Shown: positions 34,332 to 42,497 of the stretch, one piece after another | Layout: each line of letters starts with the position of its first letter | How positions within the stretch are numbered: the first letter of the stretch is position 1 | Origin: Falsiroseomonas sp051859025 | GTDB lineage: Bacteria > Pseudomonadota > Alphaproteobacteria > Acetobacterales > Acetobacteraceae | Direction of reading: 5' to 3' | Assembly (NCBI RefSeq): GCF_051859025.1 | Contig: NZ_JBHYGL010000039.1 | Coordinates: forward strand, 199,971 to 263,970 | Length of the DNA stretch: 64,000 bases | Notes under the pieces: generated by a model | What the model saw: only the letters and a program-made list of their open reading frames with translations | The model's database searches: none | What the model was told of the DNA's origin: nothing | Program-made: the position numbers and the translations under genes

Positions 34332-34628
34332 ATGTCTGACGAGGAACGGGATCCGTCCGGCCGCGATGCGGGCCGCGCGCCCTCTGGCTCCCCCTCCGGG
34401 CCGCCACGTCACACGCGCCGGCTGTCCGACAAGATCCTCATCGCCTTCCATCATGCCTGCGACCAGGGCGACTTCGAGGTGGCGGAAGAACTGCTGCGCA
34501 TCCTGGAGATGATGCTGACGCGCCGCCCTGTCTCGCCGGACGTCAACCGCCGCAAGAACATGGAAAGCCTGGTCGCGGCGCATGAACGGCTGTGGCTGCT
34601 GCGCCACCCCGACGCGACCGAGAACTGA
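34332..34628 (+). CDS. Small conserved-looking protein of unknown function
   Basis: The 98-aa product has a charged, Ser/Pro-rich N-terminal 35 residues. A helical part follows (LSDKILIAFHHACDQGDFEVAEELLRILEMMLTRR) that resembles a single TPR-like helical hairpin, and then KNMESLVAAHERLWLLRHPD. I do not recognise a named family. It is followed by two hairpins, the second a good terminator, so it forms its own short transcript or the end of one with the SCO gene. Confidence 0.75.
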   Translation: MSDEERDPSGRDAGRAPSGSPSGPPRHTRRLSDKILIAFHHACDQGDFEVAEELLRILEMMLTRRPVSPDVNRRKNMESLVAAHERLWLLRHPDATEN

Positions 34629-34638
34629 AGACGACAAC

Positions 34639-34662
34639 GCCCGCGGCGCTGACGCCGCGGGC
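34639..34662 (+). terminator. Hairpin after the 98-aa protein gene
   Basis: GCCCGCGGCG and CGCCGCGGGC form a perfect 10-bp stem with loop CTGA, 10 bp after the stop. No T-run follows; it may act with the next hairpin. Confidence 0.5.
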
Positions 34663-34678
34663 GATGGGTAACTGGAAC

Positions 34679-34707
34679 CGGCGCCCCGCATCGCGGGGCG
34701 CCGTTTT
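34679..34707. terminator. Rho-independent terminator between convergent genes (nrdB side)
   Basis: CGGCGCCCCGC-ATC-GCGGGGCGCCG is a perfect 11-bp stem followed on the plus strand by TTTT. It lies 50 bp after the plus-strand gene and 6 bp after the nrdB stop on the minus strand, so it can serve both directions. The T-run favours the plus direction. Confidence 0.8.
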
Positions 34708-34712
34708 CGTTA

Positions 34713-35771
34713 TCAGGCCCGCCCGGTCAGCTCGATCTCGCCTTCCGGCTGCGCGCTGGTGAAGGTGGAGCCTCCGAAGGCTTCCTCCCACGACCCTTCG
34801 GTGCTGGCGCGCGAATACTCGGTCGCGCGGTTCTCGAAGAAGTTCGTGTGCTCGATCGCGTTCAGCATCTCATCGAGCCAGGGCAGCGGGTTCTTCTCGA
34901 CGTTGTAGAGCGGGTTGAGGCCGAGCTGCTGCAGGCGCCGATCCGCGATGAAGCGGATGTAGGTCTTGGTCGCCGCGGCATCGAGGCCCTGCACGCCGCC
35001 GAGTTCGAAGGCGAGATCGATGAAGGCGTCCTCATGGTCCACGATGGTGGAGCAGATGAGGTAGAGGTCGCGCTTCAGCTCCTCCGTCCAGATCTCCGGG
35101 TTCTCCTGGATGAACGTCCGGAACAGCCGGATCACGGACAGGCAGTGCAGCGTCTCGTCGCGGACGCTCCACGACACGATCTGCCCCATGCCCTTCATCT
35201 TGTTGAACCGGGGGAAGTTCATGAGGATGGCGAAAGAGGCGAAGAGCTGCAGCCCCTCCGTGAAGGCACCGAAGGCGGCCAGCGTCTTCGCGATCTCGGT
35301 CTTGTTCTCGACCGAGAAGGAATGCATGTAGTCGTACTTGTCCTTCATCTCCTTGTACTTGAGGAAGGCCGTGTACTCGATCTCCGGCATCCCGATGGTG
35401 TCGAGGAGGTGGGAGTAGGCGGCGATGTGGATCGTCTCGGTGTTCGAGAACGACGACATCATCATCAGCACTTCGGTCGGTTTGAAGACCTGGCTGTACT
35501 GCTTCATGTAGCAGTTGTTCACCTCGACATCCGCCTGGGTGAAGAAGCGGAAGATCTGGGTCAGCAGGTTGCGCTCGGACGGCGTCAGGTTCTTCTGCCA
35601 ATCCTTCACGTCATCGGCCAGCGGCACTTCCTCCGGCAGCCAATGGATGCGCTGCTGCTGCAGCCATGCCTCATAGGCCCAGGGGTAGCGGAACGGCTTG
35701 TAGACCGGGTTCGCCGTCAGCAGGTCGAAGCGGATCGGCAGTTCGTCGCGCGGGATGGAATCGTCGGGCAT
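34713..35771 (-). CDS. nrdB: Ribonucleoside-diphosphate reductase, beta subunit (class Ia)
   Basis: The 352-aa protein holds the diiron-tyrosyl radical that starts dNTP synthesis by NrdA. It shows the helix motif with metal ligands and radical tyrosine (ETIHIAAYSHL: Glu, His, Tyr), the second ligand set SWSVRDETLHCL (ExxH), and DHEDAFIDLAFELG near the C-terminal part. The start MPDDSIPRDE at 35771 was chosen because alignable family sequence begins there. No ATP-cone is fused to it. A 75-aa ORF lies between it and nrdA; all three are probably one transcript. Confidence 0.95.
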   Translation of the reverse strand: MPDDSIPRDELPIRFDLLTANPVYKPFRYPWAYEAWLQQQRIHWLPEEVPLADDVKDWQKNLTPSERNLLTQIFRFFTQADVEVNNCYMKQYSQVFKPTEVLMMMSSFSNTETIHIAAYSHLLDTIGMPEIEYTAFLKYKEMKDKYDYMHSFSVENKTEIAKTLAAFGAFTEGLQLFASFAILMNFPRFNKMKGMGQIVSWSVRDETLHCLSVIRLFRTFIQENPEIWTEELKRDLYLICSTIVDHEDAFIDLAFELGGVQGLDAAATKTYIRFIADRRLQQLGLNPLYNVEKNPLPWLDEMLNAIEHTNFFENRATEYSRASTEGSWEEAFGGSTFTSAQPEGEIELTGRA

Positions 35772-35799
35772 GATGATGATGCTCTCGTCTGCAATAACG

Positions 35800-36027
35800 T
35801 CAGTTGGCGAAGTGGTGGTCAGACGCGCGTTGTGAAGAACCGTCCCGCATGCTCCGCGCCAGTTCCACCGCGACGCGGTCGAGGTCGGCGACAAGCCGCC
35901 GCACCTCCGTCACAGGTCCCCGCAGTTCCAGCATGCGGTCGAGGTCACGCTCCAGCGCGCGCTTGCGCGCGCGCAGCCCTGCCGGTTCGCTCGGCAGGAT
36001 GTCGAGGTCGGTGACGGGCATCATCAT
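35800..36027 (-). CDS. Small helical protein encoded between nrdA and nrdB, function unknown
   Basis: The 75-aa ORF begins at an ATG (36027) overlapping the nrdA stop (ATGA) and ends 28 bp before nrdB. The middle is strongly helical and charged (RARKRALERDLDRMLELRGPVTEVRRLVADLDRVAVELARSMRD), like a short coiled coil, with no signal peptide or membrane helix. Coupling and position argue that it is translated. No family is recognised. It could simply be a translational relay, or a small partner of the reductase. Confidence 0.6.
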   Translation of the reverse strand: MMMPVTDLDILPSEPAGLRARKRALERDLDRMLELRGPVTEVRRLVADLDRVAVELARSMRDGSSQRASDHHFAN

Positions 36028-37904
36028 TGACACGCCAAGCATTCCTCATAGTCATTGCCGTTGGCGGTCGCATTCGCCCCGGCATCCAGGCCGCGCGCCA
36101 CCAGCAGCGCCGGCGCCGCGACGCCGTCATTGTGCGCGGCCATGACATCGCCCTGGCCCACGACCTTGGCGCTGATCGTATCCGCGCGCTGGATGGACAG
36201 GCTGCGGCAGTAGTAGAGCGACTTCACGCCCTTCTTCCACGCCATCATGTGGATCTGGTGCAGATCCTTCTTGTGGACATTGGCGGGCAGGAACAGGTTC
36301 ACCGACTGCGACTGGCAGATGAAGGGCGTGCGGTCGGCCGCATGTTCCACCACCCAGCGCTGGTCGAGTTCGAAGGCCGTGCGGAAGGTCAGCTTCTCCT
36401 GCTCCGACAGGAAATCCAGGTGCTGCACGCTGCCCTTGGTGACGGTGATGCTGGTCCAGGTCTCCTCATCATCCCGCCCGTGCTTCGCCAGCACCTTCTT
36501 CAGATGCGGGTTGCGGACGATGTAGGACCCGGACAGCGTCTTGTGGTTGTAAACATTGGCCGCGATCGGCTCGATCCCCGGCGAGGCACCGCCGCAGATG
36601 ATGGAGATCGACGCCGTCGGCGCGATCGCGATCTTGTTCGAGAAGCGCTCCATGAAGCCGTATTCCGCGGCATCCGGGCAGGGCCCGCGCTCCTCCGCCA
36701 GCATGCGGCTGGCGAAATCGGCCTGCTCGCGGATGTGCTTGAACATCCGCTTGTTCCAGACCTTCGCGATCGCGCTCTCGAAGGGCACGTTCAGCGCCTG
36801 CAGGAAGCTGTGGAAGCCCATGACGCCGAGGCCCACGCTGCGTTCCCGCATCGCGCTGTACTTCGCCCGCGCCATGCTGTCCGGCGCCGTGTCGATGAAG
36901 GACTGCAGCACATTGTCCAGGAAGCGCATGACATCCGGGATGAAGCGCGGATGGTCCTTCCACTCGAACCAGGTCTCGCAGTTCAGCGACGACAGGCAGC
37001 ACACCGCGGTGCGCTCCATCCCGTGCTGGTCGATGCCCGTCGGCAGCGTGATCTCGCTGCACAGGTTGGAGGTCTTCACCTCCAGGCCCGACAGCTTGTG
37101 ATGCTCCGGCCGCGCGCGGTTCACGTGGTCGGAGTAGATGATGTAGGGCTCGCCCGTCTCGATCCGCGCCGTCAGGATGCGGATCCAGATGCTGCGCGCG
37201 GACACCTTGCGCATCAGCGCGCCGTCCTTGGGCGACACCAGCGCCCATTCCTCGTCGTTCTCGACCGCGCGCATGAAGGCGTCGGACAGCAGCACGCCGT
37301 GGTGCAGGTTCAGCGCCTTGCGGTTCGGGTCGCCGCCCGTGGGCCGCCGCATCTCGAGGAATTCCTCGATCTCCGGATGGTTCACCGGCAGGTAGCAGGC
37401 CGCCGATCCGCGGCGCAGCGAGCCCTGGCTGATCGCCAGCGTCAGGCTGTCCATCACCCGGATGAAGGGGATGACGCCGGAGGTCTTGCCGTTGCGGCCG
37501 ACCTTCTCCCCGATGCCCCGCAAATTGCCCCAGTAGGAACCGATGCCGCCACCCTTGGCGGCCAGCCACACATTCTCGTTCCACAGGCCGACGATGCCAT
37601 CCAGGCTGTCGCTGGCCTCGTTCAGGAAGCAGGAGATCGGCAGCCCCCGCGTCGTGCCGCCATTGGACAGCACCGGGGTCGCCGGCATGAACCACAACCG
37701 GCTGATGTAGTCGTAGATCCGCTGCGCATGGGCAGCGTCATCGCCATAGGCGGATGCCACCCGCGCGAACAAGTCCTGGTAGGACTCCCCCGGCAGCAGG
37801 TAGCGGTCATCAAGCGTCGCCTTGCCGAAATCCGTCAGCAGCGCATCGCGCGACCGATCGATCCGAACCTGGCCATGGCCTTCAAGCTGAACTGCATCAA
37901 ACAC
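36024..37904 (-). CDS. nrdA: Ribonucleoside-diphosphate reductase, alpha subunit (class Ia, no ATP-cone)
   Basis: The 626-aa catalytic subunit reduces ribonucleotides to deoxyribonucleotides. Active-site features are the reducing cysteine in PISCFLNEASDS, SNLCSEITLP (radical cysteine with flanking Asn and Glu), AVCCLSSLN with the second redox cysteine, and the mobile C-terminal pair in ECLACQ. The N-terminal ATP-cone seen in E. coli NrdA is absent, so activity control must differ. The start is uncertain: GTG 37904 with a G-run six bases upstream is used, and TTG 37910 is close. Candidate NrdR boxes lie 80-125 bp upstream. Confidence 0.94.
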   Translation of the reverse strand: MFDAVQLEGHGQVRIDRSRDALLTDFGKATLDDRYLLPGESYQDLFARVASAYGDDAAHAQRIYDYISRLWFMPATPVLSNGGTTRGLPISCFLNEASDSLDGIVGLWNENVWLAAKGGGIGSYWGNLRGIGEKVGRNGKTSGVIPFIRVMDSLTLAISQGSLRRGSAACYLPVNHPEIEEFLEMRRPTGGDPNRKALNLHHGVLLSDAFMRAVENDEEWALVSPKDGALMRKVSARSIWIRILTARIETGEPYIIYSDHVNRARPEHHKLSGLEVKTSNLCSEITLPTGIDQHGMERTAVCCLSSLNCETWFEWKDHPRFIPDVMRFLDNVLQSFIDTAPDSMARAKYSAMRERSVGLGVMGFHSFLQALNVPFESAIAKVWNKRMFKHIREQADFASRMLAEERGPCPDAAEYGFMERFSNKIAIAPTASISIICGGASPGIEPIAANVYNHKTLSGSYIVRNPHLKKVLAKHGRDDEETWTSITVTKGSVQHLDFLSEQEKLTFRTAFELDQRWVVEHAADRTPFICQSQSVNLFLPANVHKKDLHQIHMMAWKKGVKSLYYCRSLSIQRADTISAKVVGQGDVMAAHNDGVAAPALLVARGLDAGANATANGNDYEECLACQ

Positions 37905-37982
37905 GACCAACCCCCCGAAATTGCTCCGCAGTGACGGAGCGACTCCCCCGTGGCGCGGAGAATGCCCCCGACGGGCCCAGTC

Positions 37983-37998
37983 CAACAAGATGTAGTGT
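37983..37998 (-). promoter_or_regulatory. Candidate NrdR box 1
   Basis: Read on the minus strand it is ACACTACATCTTGTTG, matching 12 of 16 positions of the known NrdR consensus ACACWATATATWGTGT, including the core CWA..AT.TWGT. It lies 84 bp before the nrdA start. NrdR represses RNR genes when dATP is plentiful. Confidence 0.6.
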
Positions 37999-38014
37999 TG
38001 CCACACTCACTCAA

Positions 38015-38030
38015 ACACCACATGCGCCCC
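38015..38030 (-). promoter_or_regulatory. Candidate NrdR box 2 (one half-site conserved)
   Basis: On the plus strand the first half ACACCACAT follows the NrdR half-site, while the other half (GCGCCCC) is degenerate. The spacing from box 1 is 16 bp between boxes (32 bp repeat). That is the standard phasing of tandem NrdR boxes and the main argument for it. Confidence 0.42.
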
Positions 38031-38276
38031 GCAGTTCACCTGTTGCAATTTTTTTCGGTTGCCTGAAGGGGTGCCGAAGTTCCCGTTTCGTTCATTGACG
38101 AACTGCAAATTACGCCCTGCCCGCGCCCGGCTCCACCCCCAATCGCGCGGGATTCCAAGCCATCCCCGGTGTCCACGTAATCCACAGCCCCCGCGCGCCG
38201 CCCGGACCCTCCCCCCCTTCGCGATTCCGGCCCGCGCCCCCATCATGCCCACCACAAGATATAGGGATGAGAGACC

Positions 38277-39281
38277 ATGACCCCGCCGCTTCGCCGCCGC
38301 AGCCTCCTCGCCGCCCCGGCCGCCCTGCTGGCCACCCCCTTGGCCGCCCCCGCCCTCGGTCAGGGGACGTCGCCCGGCGCCTGGCCGCAGCGCCCGGTCC
38401 GGATCGTGGTGCCCTTCGGCGGCGGCGGCGGGTCTGACGTCACCACCCGCATCATCGCCCCCCGGCTGCAGGAAGTGCTCGGCCAGCCCGTGGTGATCGA
38501 GAATCGCGCCGGCGCCGGCGGCGTGGTCGGCACCGACTATGTCGCCAAGCAGCCGCCCAATGGGGAGGTCTTCGTCCTCGCCACCCTGTCGCCGATCGGA
38601 CTGGCCCCGGGCCTGCCCACGCCCATGCCCTTCGACCCGATCCGGGACCTGACGCCGGTCGCCCCCACCGTCTTCGTCCCGATCGGCCTCGCCATCACCC
38701 AGCGCGGCGTCAGCGCCCGCACGGCGGAGGAATTCGTCGCGCTGATGAAGGCGCGGCCGGGCTTCTTCCAGTATGGCAGCTCCGGCGTCGGCTCCTCCGG
38801 ACACATCGCCGCCGCCACCTTCGCCATCAAGACCGGCACGCAGGCGATCCACGTCCCCTATCGCGGCGGCGGCCAGGTCTTCACGGCGCTCCAGTCCGGG
38901 GAGATCCACTACTGCGCCGACATCGCCAGCCTGCTGAAGCCCTTCCACGATGCCGGCACGGCGCGGATCATCTTCATGGCGACCGATGACCGCAGCAGCC
39001 TGGTGCCGGATGTGCCGACGGCGCGGGAAGCGGGGATGCCGGACTACAAGGCCTATTCCTGGTACGGCATCTTCGGCCCCGCCGGCCTGGCCCGCCCCAT
39101 CGTGGACCGCATGGCCCAGGCGCTGGAGACCGTGCTCTCCGACGCCACCATCAAGCGGCGGTTCGAGGAGATGGGCACGCCGGCCATGACCGGCTGGAAC
39201 CCCGACCGCTTCGCGGCCTATGTGCGGGAGGAGAACGCCACCTGGGCGCCGCTGGTCCGTTCGCTCAACATCCGCGAATAG
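38277..39281 (+). CDS. Bug-family (TctC-like) substrate-binding protein
   Basis: The 334-aa periplasmic receptor has a Tat-like leader (LRRRSLLAAPA, cleavage after ALGQ). Bug hallmarks are WPQRPVRIVVPFGGGGGSDV (about residues 36-55), VVIENRAGAGGVVG, HVPYRGGGQ and DVPTAREAGMPDYKAYSWYG. These proteins bind carboxylates such as tricarboxylates, aromatic acids or nicotinate. No TctA/TctB genes are adjacent, so it is an orphan receptor, as is common in beta- and alphaproteobacteria. It is a close paralog of 39934-40920. Confidence 0.92.
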   Translation: MTPPLRRRSLLAAPAALLATPLAAPALGQGTSPGAWPQRPVRIVVPFGGGGGSDVTTRIIAPRLQEVLGQPVVIENRAGAGGVVGTDYVAKQPPNGEVFVLATLSPIGLAPGLPTPMPFDPIRDLTPVAPTVFVPIGLAITQRGVSARTAEEFVALMKARPGFFQYGSSGVGSSGHIAAATFAIKTGTQAIHVPYRGGGQVFTALQSGEIHYCADIASLLKPFHDAGTARIIFMATDDRSSLVPDVPTAREAGMPDYKAYSWYGIFGPAGLARPIVDRMAQALETVLSDATIKRRFEEMGTPAMTGWNPDRFAAYVREENATWAPLVRSLNIRE

Positions 39282-39307
39282 GGCCGGACCGGGCCCGATA
39301 TCTGCGC

Positions 39308-39344
39308 AATCCGGCTTGATCTTTCGCAATCCGGCCGGATTTTT
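39308..39344 (+). terminator. Probable rho-independent terminator after the Bug gene
   Basis: AATCCGGC (39308-39315) pairs with GCCGGATT (39334-39341) and is followed by further T residues (five in all from 39340). The element also holds an imperfect repeat of CGCAATCCGGC and a 14-bp palindrome AATCCGGCCGGATT at 39328-39341. It lies 26 bp after the stop. Confidence 0.5.
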
Positions 39345-39447
39345 CACCATCGGGATGGCAAGGCGGGGTGCCGCGAAACAGCCTGACACGGGGCGGCCGA
39401 CAAACGGGTGCAGGATGCGCCCCGCCACACCGCCGGAGTCGTCCGCC

Positions 39448-39840
39448 ATGCCTGCGCGCGTCGATGCAGTCTCCATGCTCCAGGGCCTGGCCCTGGGGCT
39501 GCTCTTCACCACCGCGGCCGCCCGCATCTCGGCGACCCGGACGCGCGCGATGCCTGGCGGCCTCTCCCTTTTCCGCGTCGTGACCATGCGCGGCGACCTG
39601 CTGGTCGGCCTGGCGCGCCAGGACATCCCAGGCGGCGGCACCGGACCGGAAGCCGATCGCCTGGCCGGCCGCATCGCGGCGGAGGGCCAGGTGACCGCCT
39701 GGCGCTACGTCATCCGCCGCGGCACGGATGGCGCCATGCGCCTGGTGGCGCGGGACCGCGTCTGCCTGCTGCGGCAGGATGTGCTGATGCTGGAACCCCA
39801 TGAGCCGGCCCTCCCGGTCCTGCCACCGCCCAGCCCCTGA
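39448..39840 (+). CDS. Hypothetical protein, 130 aa
   Basis: The start MPARVDAVSMLQG is supported by GGAG nine bases upstream; ATG 39415 is possible. The product has a mildly hydrophobic N-terminus (MLQGLALGLLFTTAAARI) that could be a signal or anchor. A mixed soluble part follows (MRGDLLVGLARQDIP, DRLAGRIAAEGQVTAWRYVIRRGTDGAMRLVARDRVCLLRQDVLMLEP). I recognise no family. It stands between two Bug-type genes on the same strand after a terminator, so it is probably an independent unit. Confidence 0.55.
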   Translation: MPARVDAVSMLQGLALGLLFTTAAARISATRTRAMPGGLSLFRVVTMRGDLLVGLARQDIPGGGTGPEADRLAGRIAAEGQVTAWRYVIRRGTDGAMRLVARDRVCLLRQDVLMLEPHEPALPVLPPPSP

Positions 39841-39933
39841 GTCCTGGAGACCCTGAGTCCCTGAAGCGCGAAGGGGGGGTATGCGCGCCGCCCCAAGCCG
39901 CGCTTTGATCGCGGACCCCGGAGAGCCCCCGCC

Positions 39934-40920
39934 ATGACCAGCCTTCGCCGCCGCGCCGCCCTCGCCTTGCCCTTCGCCGCCCCCTTGGCGAGCCCGGCCC
40001 TGGCCCAGGCCCAGACCCCGTGGCCGACGCGCCCCATCCGCATCGTCGTCGCCTTCGGCACCGGCGGCGGCACGGACATCACCACCCGCCTCCTCGCCCC
40101 GCGCCTGTCGGAAATCCTCGGCCAGCCCGTCATCGTCGAGAATCGCGTCGGCGCCGGCGGCACGGTGGGTGCCGACTACGTCGCCAAGCAGCCCCCGAAC
40201 GGGGAGACCTTCCTGCTGGCCACCGTCTCCAACATGGCGCTCGCCCTCGGCCTCTATGCCCGCCTGCCCTATAACCCGCTGCGGGACCTGGCCTCGGTCG
40301 CGCCCACGGTCTTCATCCCGCTCGCCATCTCGGCCTCCGCCAGGCTCGGCGTGACCAACGCGCAGGACTTCATCGCCCTGCTTCGCGCCAATCCTGGCCG
40401 CTTCAGCTATGGCAGCGCCGGCGCCGGCACCTCCGGCCACATCTGCTCCTCCTCCTTCCTCGCCCGCATCGGCGCGACGGCGGAACACGTCACCTACCGC
40501 AACCCCGGCCAGACCTTCCTCGCCCTCCAGCAGGGGGAGATCGCCTTCACCACCGATATCCCGAGCCTGCTGGCCCCCTTCCACCGCGACGGCAGCGCGC
40601 GGATGATGTTCGTCACGACCGAGGAACGCAGCCCCTCCGCCCCCGATGTGCCGACGGCGCGGGAGATCGGGCTCGGCGAGTTCAAGGCCTATTCCTGGTA
40701 CGGCATCTACGCGCCAGGCGGCACGCCGCGCCCGATGGTGGACCGCATGGCGGCTGCGATCGAACTGGCCCTGTCCGACCCCACCATCAGCCGCCGCTTC
40801 GATGACATGGGCACCCCCGCCATGCGCGGCTGGACCCCCGACCGCTTCAGCGATTTTCTCAAGACCGAGATCGACCTCTGGGTGCCGCTGGTGCGCGCCT
40901 CCGGCGCGCGGGCCGATTGA
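39934..40920 (+). CDS. Bug-family (TctC-like) substrate-binding protein
   Basis: The 328-aa product is closely similar to 38277-39281: WPTRPIRIVVAFGTGGGTDI, VIVENRVGAGGTVGADYVAKQPPNGE, HVTYRNPGQ and DVPTAREIGLGEFKAYSWYG. The leader is LRRRAALALPF with cleavage after ALAQ. It is an orphan carboxylate receptor without adjacent membrane subunits, probably arisen by local duplication of its neighbour. Its last nine codons and the stop lie in the first copy of a 29-bp tandem duplication. Confidence 0.92.
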   Translation: MTSLRRRAALALPFAAPLASPALAQAQTPWPTRPIRIVVAFGTGGGTDITTRLLAPRLSEILGQPVIVENRVGAGGTVGADYVAKQPPNGETFLLATVSNMALALGLYARLPYNPLRDLASVAPTVFIPLAISASARLGVTNAQDFIALLRANPGRFSYGSAGAGTSGHICSSSFLARIGATAEHVTYRNPGQTFLALQQGEIAFTTDIPSLLAPFHRDGSARMMFVTTEERSPSAPDVPTAREIGLGEFKAYSWYGIYAPGGTPRPMVDRMAAAIELALSDPTISRRFDDMGTPAMRGWTPDRFSDFLKTEIDLWVPLVRASGARAD

Positions 40921-40951
40921 TCCGCGCCTCCGGCGCGCGGGCCGATTGATC
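40894..40951. repeat. Tandem duplication, 2 x 29 bp, covering the stop codon of the Bug-type gene
   Basis: The segment beginning CGCGCCTCCGGCGCGCGGGC and ending CGATTGATC occurs at 40894-40922 and again at 40923-40951 without difference. The first copy holds the end of the reading frame and its TGA; the second is non-coding. It is a recent-looking slippage event. Confidence 0.92.
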
Positions 40952-41003
40952 CGCGCCACCCACCGACCCAGACTGCCCCCTTCTGCATCACGAGGACCCG
41001 GCC

Positions 41004-41522
41004 ATGCCGCATGATGGCATCCCGCATCACCACCACCACGACGACCAGCCGCACCACCACACCCCCGAGGATGGCTGGAAGAACACCGGCGTCCGCGTCA
41101 TCCCCGGCGACAGCCTGGACACCAACACCGCCCAGACCCCCGGCATGAACCGCGCCGCGGCCATCAACCTGGCGCGCGTCGGCGCGCAGAAGATCTGGGC
41201 CGGCACCGTCCATATCCACGCCAATGCCAAGACTGGCGCGCATCACCACGGCGCCCTCGAATCCGTGATCTACGTGCTGAAGGGCCGCGCCCGGATGCGG
41301 TGGGGGGAGAAGCTGGAATTCGTGGCGGAGGCCGGCCCCGGCGACTTCATCTTCGTCCCCCCCTACGTCCCCCATCAGGAGATCAACGCCAGCAGCGACG
41401 AAACGCTGGAATGCGTCCTCGTCCGGTCGGACAACGAAGCCGTGGTGGTGAACCTGGAGATCGAGCCGGTGGAGAAGCCCGAACAGGTCCTCTGGGTGGA
41501 CCCGATCCACAAGGCCCCGTGA
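41004..41522 (+). CDS. Cupin-domain protein with a histidine-rich N-terminus
   Basis: The 172-aa protein has nine histidines in its first 20 residues, then a single cupin barrel. Motif 1 is AGTVHIHANAKTGAHHHGALESVIYVLKGRARM and motif 2 PGDFIFVPPYVPHQEIN, with metal ligands in HHH, Glu and the later His. It could be a metal-dependent isomerase/dioxygenase or a small-molecule sensor; the substrate is unknown. The His tract may bind Ni, Zn or Co. GAGGA lies seven bases before the ATG. Its stop overlaps the GTG of the next gene. Confidence 0.85.
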   Translation: MPHDGIPHHHHHDDQPHHHTPEDGWKNTGVRVIPGDSLDTNTAQTPGMNRAAAINLARVGAQKIWAGTVHIHANAKTGAHHHGALESVIYVLKGRARMRWGEKLEFVAEAGPGDFIFVPPYVPHQEINASSDETLECVLVRSDNEAVVVNLEIEPVEKPEQVLWVDPIHKAP

Positions 41523-42385
41523 CCGACAACCCGCTGGAGACACCTGGTCCCGGGCCCGATGGCATCACGCCGCAGATTCCGATCTATGTGATCAGCCTGG
41601 CGCGTGCCGTCGCACGCCGACGAGAGATCACGGCGCACCTCAACCAGCTGGGCCTCCGGTTCGAGCTTGTGGATGCGGTGGACGGGGCGCGGATACCTGC
41701 CGAGGAACGGCGCGCCATGCAGGTGCCAGGCCGCGATCTGCGCCCCGGCAACCTGGGCTGTTACCTCTCGCATATCGAGGTGTATCGCAGAATGGAGGCC
41801 GGCCAGGCGCCGGTCGCACTCGTGCTCGAGGATGACGCGCTGCTGGATCCGCGCATCGTGCCCTTGCTTCGGCGCGGCGTGCCGCGCCTGGATTGCGACT
41901 ACTGCCTGCTGGACTGCCACCCGGCCAATCCGCAAGGCCATGTCTACTACGACCGCCGGGATGGCGTGACGCTGGGCGCGGGCTTCACCGCCTTCACCGT
42001 GCATGCAGCGCCGACTGGCACCCATGCGTATCTGGTCACGCGCGAAGCGGCGGCACTGCGGCGGCGGCACGCCTTCCCGATACAGCAGGTTCTCGACCTC
42101 TACCGTGGCCTGCCCGCCCCCCCACGCTTCCGCGTCCTGGTCTCCCCGCCCGGTGCGGGCGTGAGCCCCGAGAGCCTGCGCTCACTGAGCGATGACAGGG
42201 TCTTGGCAAGCGGCGCCGCGATGGCGCTGCTCCGCGCCCTGCCGGGCTACTACGCGTTCCGCCGGTTGACGAGCCCGAAGCTCTGGCGTCTTCGCGCACG
42301 CGTTCCGGACATGATGCGCGGCGGCATCCTGCCGAAGGAGGGCAGCTGGCAGCCCCTGCCGCCAGGTCGCCGGGTACTGCGCTGA
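41519..42385 (+). CDS. Glycosyltransferase family 25 (LPS-type) protein
   Basis: The 288-aa product has the GT25 layout: IPIYVISLARAVARRREITAHL at the N-terminus, RFELVDAVDG, NLGCYLSHIEVYRRM and the acidic motif ALVLEDDALLD, then THAYLVTREAA. GT25 enzymes add beta-galactose or glucose to LPS core or similar acceptors. It starts at a GTG (41519) overlapping the cupin stop (GTGA), an odd partner for a sugar transferase. Codon and base choice (gcgtat, gtgtatcgc, cgcatatcg) look slightly less GC-biased than its neighbours, hinting at a different origin. Confidence 0.85.
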   Translation: MTDNPLETPGPGPDGITPQIPIYVISLARAVARRREITAHLNQLGLRFELVDAVDGARIPAEERRAMQVPGRDLRPGNLGCYLSHIEVYRRMEAGQAPVALVLEDDALLDPRIVPLLRRGVPRLDCDYCLLDCHPANPQGHVYYDRRDGVTLGAGFTAFTVHAAPTGTHAYLVTREAAALRRRHAFPIQQVLDLYRGLPAPPRFRVLVSPPGAGVSPESLRSLSDDRVLASGAAMALLRALPGYYAFRRLTSPKLWRLRARVPDMMRGGILPKEGSWQPLPPGRRVLR

Positions 42386-42497
42386 GCCTGCGACAGCGCG
42401 CCCGGGGAATCGCCCCCGCGGCTTCGAATCCGCCGGTGTCGATGCGGGCACATGGCGGGGCTCCCGAAGGGGCTGCGCTCGCGTTCCGGATGCATCC

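Larger units (their letters stand above)
37905..38276. other. Intergenic control region between nrdA and a Bug-type gene
   Basis: This 372-bp stretch separates divergent genes. It contains the NrdR-box pair, an AT-rich tract at 38041-38058 (TTGCAATTTTTTTCGG) and a TTGACG hexamer at 38095-38100 without a convincing partner -10. The rest is C-rich with no ORF I would support. Confidence 0.6.

Noticed and set aside
36027..37934. 635-codon plus-strand frame antisense to nrdA
   Set aside because: NrdA on the minus strand is unambiguous; the antisense product has no recognisable feature.
38095..38123. Promoter built on TTGACG before the Bug-type gene
   Set aside because: No acceptable -10 hexamer occurs at 16-18 bp spacing.
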